Below are positions 6,009-9,769 of a stretch of 9,769 nucleotides of DNA, piece by piece. The notes under the pieces were generated by a model, which was given only the letters and a program-made list of their open reading frames with translations, searched no databases and was not told where the DNA came from. How positions within the stretch are numbered: position 1 is the first letter of the stretch; each line of letters starts with the position of its first letter. The DNA is from Duncaniella sp. GTDB taxonomy: Bacteria > Bacteroidota > Bacteroidia > Bacteroidales > Muribaculaceae. The DNA lies in the NCBI GenBank assembly GCA_022511285.1, contig JAFLRW010000061.1, positions 1 through 9,769 of the forward strand. The letters are read 5' to 3'. The position numbers and the translations under genes are program-made.

Positions 6009-7135
6009 TTGGCTGATAGCAGGCCGAGCGATGCGAAGATGCGGTTGAAGCGAGCTGTCCAGGTGTGGCAGCTTTCGGCCCGGCGGCGGGCGGCGGCTTT
6101 GAGGCGCGCCACTTGGGAGTCGCGCTTCGGGTTGAGGTAGAACAGAGCCTTGTCGGCCATCTCCTCGCGCGAGTCGTAGAGCACAATCTCGCGTGAGTCG
6201 TCGAAATATTGTTCAATCTCGGGGGTGCGCCAGGTGAATTGCAGACCGCCGCACATCGGTATCTCAAACGTGCGCAGGTGGAGTTTGTGGATTGGCGTGG
6301 GGAGGATGTAGGTGTCTCTCAGCTCGGATATGTTGAGGGCAAGGGCGTGGGCCGAGTAGAGGGCACACATCTGCTCGAAGCTGACCGAGGGGTGGGGGAT
6401 GAGGAGCGGGGAGTCGATGCAGAGCGGGGCGTCGCGCTTGAGTTTGTTGAGGATGGTGGACCATAACACCTGTCGGCCGATGGGGAATCGGAGGTAGCGC
6501 GATGCCTTGACGGCGATGTCGGCGGGGTCGAAGCGCTTGGCCTGGCCTTTTACCGAGCTGTTGTAGGTGGGGGATGAGAGGGCGTTGGAGTAGATGTCGA
6601 CGGGGATTCCGGAGGCTGTCAGGTGGTTGATTTTGTTGGTGCGGCTGCCGTAGGGGGAGCCGACGAATACCACACTGCGCCGCGGGGGCGCCGCGGGGGC
6701 GGGGGTGTAGGTGAAGGGGTTGGCGGCGTAGGGGAGGAAGATGATGTTGCGGCAGCCCCATTTTTCAAAGAGGTAGGCAGTCTCGTGAGAGGTGAGCCAT
6801 ACGGCGTCAAAGAGGGGTGCGATGCGGCGCTGCTTGTAGGGGAGTTCGAGGTTGTCCCAGGCTATCAGGAGGGTAGGGATTCCCATGGCGGCGACGGCTC
6901 TGACGGTGTCGGGGAGGAGTATGTGCTGGTCGTCGCACGACATGAACAAGTGCCAGCCCGCTGAGGCGCGGAGCTGTGCCAGGGCGGCTTCGTTGGCTTG
7001 TGCAGGGGTGGGGTAGAGGGCCGGATTGAAGGTGACCACTTCGTGGCCGGCGCGCCGCAGCTCGTCGATAAGATTGTCGTGCTGCCACCGGTACATCGGG
7101 GTGGGATACTCAAGGAAGTAGTAAAAAATCTTCAT
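6005..7135 (-). CDS. CgeB-like glycosyltransferase
   Basis: This 376-residue protein without signal peptide resembles glycosyltransferases of the CgeB/YkvP type (GT-B fold, Glyco_trans_1_2 family). The N-terminal half starts MKIFYYFLEYPTPMYRWQHD and has a Rossmann-like pattern (HEVVTFNP at 31-38, IPTLLIAWDNLELPYKQ at 86-102). VVFVGSPYGSRTNKI at 155-169 begins the second domain. HLRTFEIPMCGGLQFT at 286-301 carries the conserved TFE-P-CGG segment of the family, and EQYFDDSREIVLYDSREEMADKA (308-330) with the following helices matches the C-terminal signature. Donor and acceptor are unknown. It follows the family 2 transferase after 36 nt, so they are probably cotranscribed and act on the same surface glycan. 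Its stop codon lies in an octamer repeat. Confidence 0.82.
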   Translation of the reverse strand: MKIFYYFLEYPTPMYRWQHDNLIDELRRAGHEVVTFNPALYPTPAQANEAALAQLRASAGWHLFMSCDDQHILLPDTVRAVAAMGIPTLLIAWDNLELPYKQRRIAPLFDAVWLTSHETAYLFEKWGCRNIIFLPYAANPFTYTPAPAAPPRRSVVFVGSPYGSRTNKINHLTASGIPVDIYSNALSSPTYNSSVKGQAKRFDPADIAVKASRYLRFPIGRQVLWSTILNKLKRDAPLCIDSPLLIPHPSVSFEQMCALYSAHALALNISELRDTYILPTPIHKLHLRTFEIPMCGGLQFTWRTPEIEQYFDDSREIVLYDSREEMADKALFYLNPKRDSQVARLKAAARRRAESCHTWTARFNRIFASLGLLSAN

Positions 7136-7171
7136 AGGCGGCGTCGACGAGAGCGTGGGGGCGTGGGGGAG

Positions 7172-8239
7172 TTATTTGAGCTTGTCTTTGCGCAGAAGGG
7201 AGAAGCCCACGATGAGGGCGTAGGAGAGGCAGAATTGCTGTGCAAGCATGGTGGAGAGGAGTATTCTCTGCTTCAGGGGGAGGGATGCGGCGGGATAGAG
7301 GGCGGCTTTTTCACGGAAATAGGGGTCGGCCGTGCAGCGGGCAAACCATTGTTTCTTTTGGGCCAGTGTGAGGTCGCGCGACATGAATACGAATCTCATG
7401 TTAGCTCTCAGGGCTCTGATGTAGAACCCTGTGGCATATTGGAGGTCGTCGGGGCCAAACCCTCGCGAGGTCATCATCCGGCAGAGGTAGCGGCAGTAGG
7501 TCTCCACCCGCGCCATGACGTTGAGGTTGAGTTTGCGTGTTAGGCTCTGAGGGGTGATGCGATAGTGATAGTAAGTGCGATTGAGCCACACGACGCGGCT
7601 TGAGTGGCGATAGTAGTCGAAGTTGAAGATGTAGTCCTCGCTGAGATATTCTCTCTCGTTTTCGAACCGAAGGGAGTGTTGGCGTATGATCTGCATCTTG
7701 TAGATGGCCATACAGGATGAGCCTCCGAGATCGAAGCGGTCGAGGGCCGGGGAGGGGATGTCGAACACACAGAGCGCCAGCTGCCTGAGGTCGGCCGGCG
7801 AGGAGAAGAGCACCGGGGGAGCGTCGTAGCTCACGGGGGAAGCCTCGCCGCGGTCGGTGAACCGATTGCAGGCAAAGCGGACGGTGTCGGCATCGTGGTC
7901 CACGAGCTGCCGGATGGCCTCCTCGTAGGTGGAGGGCTCGAGGAAGTCGTCGGAGTCAACGAAAGCCACATAGCGGCCCGTGGCGTGCAGGAGGCCGGTG
8001 TTGCGGGCATTGCCGAGCCCTTCGTTGGCCTTGTGGACCACCCTGACGCGGGGGTCGGCCGCGGCATAGGAGTCGCACATGGCGGGACAGGCGTCGGGCG
8101 AGCCGTCGTCAACCAGTATCACTTCAATGTCGGTGAGGGTCTGCCCCAGGATTGAGCTGACACATTGGTCGAGATAGCGCTCCACCTTGTAGACGGGCAC
8201 TATGACACTGAGAAGCGGCTGTGATGACTGTTCACACAT
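7172..8239 (-). CDS. Family 2 glycosyltransferase
   Basis: This 355-residue cytoplasmic or membrane-associated transferase has a GT-A fold. Visible motifs are SVIVPVYKVERYLDQCVSSI at 11-30, ILVDDGSPDACP at 41-52 (nucleotide binding), NEGLGNARNTGL at 72-83, FVDSDDFLEPSTYEE at 93-107 with the DxD metal/sugar-nucleotide motif, and a later acidic pair in YLSEDYIF at 198-205. The frame extends six codons further to a GTG at 8257. The ATG at 8239 is preferred because family members usually begin a few residues before SVIVPVY. The C-terminal region (about 235-355) is helical with a hydrophobic stretch near 325-348 that could touch the membrane. It probably adds a sugar to a polysaccharide or glycoprotein glycan. 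The sugar cannot be inferred. Confidence 0.9.
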   Translation of the reverse strand: MCEQSSQPLLSVIVPVYKVERYLDQCVSSILGQTLTDIEVILVDDGSPDACPAMCDSYAAADPRVRVVHKANEGLGNARNTGLLHATGRYVAFVDSDDFLEPSTYEEAIRQLVDHDADTVRFACNRFTDRGEASPVSYDAPPVLFSSPADLRQLALCVFDIPSPALDRFDLGGSSCMAIYKMQIIRQHSLRFENEREYLSEDYIFNFDYYRHSSRVVWLNRTYYHYRITPQSLTRKLNLNVMARVETYCRYLCRMMTSRGFGPDDLQYATGFYIRALRANMRFVFMSRDLTLAQKKQWFARCTADPYFREKAALYPAASLPLKQRILLSTMLAQQFCLSYALIVGFSLLRKDKLK

Positions 8240-8313
8240 AGTAATGATAGAACGCACAGCCGGGGAGGTTTATTTTAACAGCCGCGGAATAAATGTTGAT
8301 TGCCCGCAGTGTG

Positions 8314-8336
8314 TAATCGGATAATCAGATAATCAG
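8314..8336. repeat. Octamer tandem repeat, copy 3 (between esterase and GT2)
   Basis: Three octamer units lie here, the first with one substitution (TAATCGG instead of TAATCAG). A further single unit (8354-8362) sits directly against the esterase stop codon, across a G-rich spacer. The substitution removes one minus-strand TGA, but the extra unit restores a stop in the missing frame. Confidence 0.85.
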
Positions 8337-8362
8337 ATGGGGGTGCGGGGGGTGATAATCAG

Positions 8363-9661
8363 TTATCGGCAGAGTGATTTTATCCACTCATAGTGGCCGC
8401 GCTCGGTGGCGTCGGAGGTCCAGTGCTCGTTGATGGGGGTGAGGAGCGCTTGCTTGGGGGCTGTGATGAGGTTCCACACCTCGTAGCTTGTGGTGGGGGG
8501 ACAGGTGTTGTCGTTGTATCCCCAGGTCATTCTGACGGGGCAGCGGAGGCGCTTGGCAAAGTTGACCACGTCGAAATATTCCAGCGTCCTGACCTTCTCG
8601 GGCGTTGCCTCGGAGGGGTCTTTGCGGAAATGATGGGGGTAGCCGCCGGTCTTGTCGCCGAGATAACCGTTCATATCCGAAAGGGCGGGATGATTGGCCG
8701 CACAGCCTTTCACTCTGGGGTCGAGGGCGGTGGTGGTGATGGCCAGAGCGCCCCCCTGGGAGCCCCCTTGCACAAAGAGGTTTTCTCCGTCATACTCCGG
8801 GAGTTGCGTCAGGAGGTCGAGCCAACGGCGAGTGCCGAGGTAGACATCGCGCATATAATATGTGTCGGGGCTGTCGAGGCCAAGGCTGAGATAGTCGCCC
8901 TTCAGGGCGCGGAGCTCGGCAAATTCAGCCTCGGAGAGTTGCGGGTGGGCGCCGTGGATTTCGGTCTCGAGGCGTATCATCCCCCCCTCGCCATAGTAGC
9001 GATGCGCCAGGGGGTCTTTGATGGTCTTGACGCCCGCTCCCGGGGGGCAGAGCACGGCGGGATATTTACCGCCCCCTTTGGGGATGAAAAGATAGCCATA
9101 CATGGCTTTCACGTTAGGCCCGGGGAGGTCCATCCGTGCGAGCCAGCAGTCCATCTTGGGGGTGGAGTAGTCGGGTGCGGGCTGCAGGGTGTAGGAGAGG
9201 GGAAATTCGGCATCCTCCTCGAGGGCTTTGGCCCAGTAGGCGTCAAAGTTCTCGGGCTCGGCGGTGAAGGGGACGAGGCGGTCTGGGGCAAACCCCACTT
9301 TGATGTGGTGGGCGGTGGTGTGGCCGTCGAAGTCGGCCTCCAAGCGCAGGTCGAGGAATCCGGGCTTGGTCATAGTGCCCATGCAGATGAGCGCGCGCCC
9401 GCGGGAGTCGAGGGTCACGGTGCCGGTGGTGTCGGCCGGGAGCATATCGGGGCCGATGGCAAAGCGTATGTCGCAGTTGGCGGCCGGGACGCCGTAGCGC
9501 AGCAGGGTGAGGTCGACAAAGGCTTGCTCGCCGGTGTCGTAGAGCCAGTCGGAGTGGGAGGGTACGGTGACCCAGAGATAGTCGGAACGGTCGGGATAGT
9601 TGCCGGCCGTGGCTGTGGCTACTGCGGCAAGAAATGTGAGGAGTAGGGTGGTGATTCGCAT
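8363..9661 (-). CDS. Secreted acetyl xylan esterase / cephalosporin-C deacetylase-type hydrolase
   Basis: This 432-residue exported alpha/beta hydrolase resembles the AXE1 (CE7) family, which removes acetyl groups from plant polysaccharides. The signal peptide is MRITTLLLTFLAAVATATAG (1-20). Residues about 25-125 form an N-terminal beta-sandwich-like domain. The catalytic domain begins near 128, with YGYLFIPKGGGKYPAVLCPP at 188-207. The catalytic triad looks complete: S301 in GGSQGG (299-304), D384 in GYNDNTCPP (381-389) and H423 in RGHYEW (421-426). The substrate is inferred, and xylan or pectin acetyl esters are both possible given the nearby pectate lyase. The start ATG overlaps the last base of an octamer repeat, and a -7 box lies about 52 nt upstream. 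It is the first gene of a probable unit with the two glycosyltransferases. Confidence 0.88.
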   Translation of the reverse strand: MRITTLLLTFLAAVATATAGNYPDRSDYLWVTVPSHSDWLYDTGEQAFVDLTLLRYGVPAANCDIRFAIGPDMLPADTTGTVTLDSRGRALICMGTMTKPGFLDLRLEADFDGHTTAHHIKVGFAPDRLVPFTAEPENFDAYWAKALEEDAEFPLSYTLQPAPDYSTPKMDCWLARMDLPGPNVKAMYGYLFIPKGGGKYPAVLCPPGAGVKTIKDPLAHRYYGEGGMIRLETEIHGAHPQLSEAEFAELRALKGDYLSLGLDSPDTYYMRDVYLGTRRWLDLLTQLPEYDGENLFVQGGSQGGALAITTTALDPRVKGCAANHPALSDMNGYLGDKTGGYPHHFRKDPSEATPEKVRTLEYFDVVNFAKRLRCPVRMTWGYNDNTCPPTTSYEVWNLITAPKQALLTPINEHWTSDATERGHYEWIKSLCR

Positions 9662-9691
9662 AATCAGATAATCAGATAATCAGGTAATCAG
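9661..9691. repeat. Octamer tandem repeat, copy 4 (abuts the esterase start codon)
   Basis: Four units (8-nt period, one spacer base changed from A to G at 9684) fill the leader directly before the esterase ATG. On the gene strand the last unit ends ...CTGATTA and its final A is the A of the ATG. There is no room for a separate ribosome-binding site. Confidence 0.9.
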
Positions 9692-9712
9692 ATGTGTGTA
9701 AGGGTTTGGCCA

Positions 9713-9720
9713 CAAAGGTA
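9713..9720 (-). promoter_or_regulatory. Likely -7 box of the esterase promoter
   Basis: TACCTTTG on the minus strand (9720-9713) matches TAnnTTTG exactly and is identical to the padR -7 box. No TTG is found at the expected -33 distance (about 9740), so the promoter may be weak or activator-dependent. Transcription from here would place the four-unit repeat entirely in the 5' leader. Confidence 0.5.
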
Positions 9721-9769
9721 CGAAAATTTCCGCGTGGCGTTGGAGGGCACTGAGAGTGAAAGTGTGTTA

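Noticed and set aside
8240..8257. GTG at 8257 as the start of the family 2 glycosyltransferase
   Set aside because: The ATG at 8239 leaves the usual short stretch before SVIVPVY, and no promoter or ribosome-binding signal favours the GTG.
2673..8362. G-rich runs beside the repeats as G-quadruplexes
   Set aside because: The runs at 2696-2709 and 8338-8354 are uneven, lack four clear G3 tracts with regular short loops, and are C-rich on the transcribed RNA.
8393..9646. 417-codon plus-strand open frame antisense to the esterase
   Set aside because: Its composition is Gly/Val-rich without domains, as expected for the mirror of a GC-rich gene. The minus strand has a signal peptide and complete catalytic triad.
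2673..9691. Octamer arrays as a CRISPR array
   Set aside because: Units are directly tandem without spacers, separated by whole genes, and no cas genes are present.

Overview
The window looks like a chromosomal stretch from a GC-rich gut Bacteroidales bacterium, most likely of the Muribaculaceae type. Four things suggest this: promoters of the Bacteroidetes form TTG-N19/20-TAnnTTTG, little Shine-Dalgarno use, secreted proteins ending in the 'YxLLGxxVxxPxxGIxI' tail common in this order, and a PadR/PspC gene pair of the Bacteroides kind. The assignment rests on sequence character only.

Left part (1-1754). A gene on the minus strand starts at position 75 with a clear signal peptide and leaves the window at its left edge. 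Facing away from it is a two-gene plus-strand operon: a PadR-family repressor (346-687) whose stop overlaps the start of a PspC-domain membrane protein (684-1754). Both divergent genes have a good Bacteroidetes promoter in the 270-bp gap. This corrects the PadR start from a TTG at 289, which is the -33 box, to the ATG at 346.

Middle part (1760-5922), all minus strand. A promoter at 5893-5922 drives a secreted multidomain protein that is interrupted in frame by one TAA codon (4093-5844). Next come a hairpin, a secreted family 1 pectate lyase (2713-4008), and a WYL-domain regulator (1760-2659) that converges on pspC with only 5 bp between the stop codons.

Right part (6005-9720), all minus strand. 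A secreted acetyl-xylan-esterase-type hydrolase (8363-9661) has its own -7 box. It is followed by a family 2 glycosyltransferase (7172-8239) and a CgeB-like glycosyltransferase (6005-7135). The lyase and the esterase fit pectin or hemicellulose breakdown. The two transferases fit synthesis of a surface glycan.

The most unusual feature is a dispersed family of short tandem repeats of the octamer ATAATCAG (CTGATTAT on the gene strand). It occurs at four gene junctions: 2673-2695, 5986-6008, 8314-8336 and 9661-9691. Because the period is 8 nt, three units place a stop codon in every reading frame on both strands. One copy supplies a gene's stop codon and another runs into a gene's start codon. 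Two copies also share a C-rich neighbouring segment, so the unit that spreads may be longer than the octamer array. No tRNA, rRNA, CRISPR array, insertion sequence or transposase was seen.
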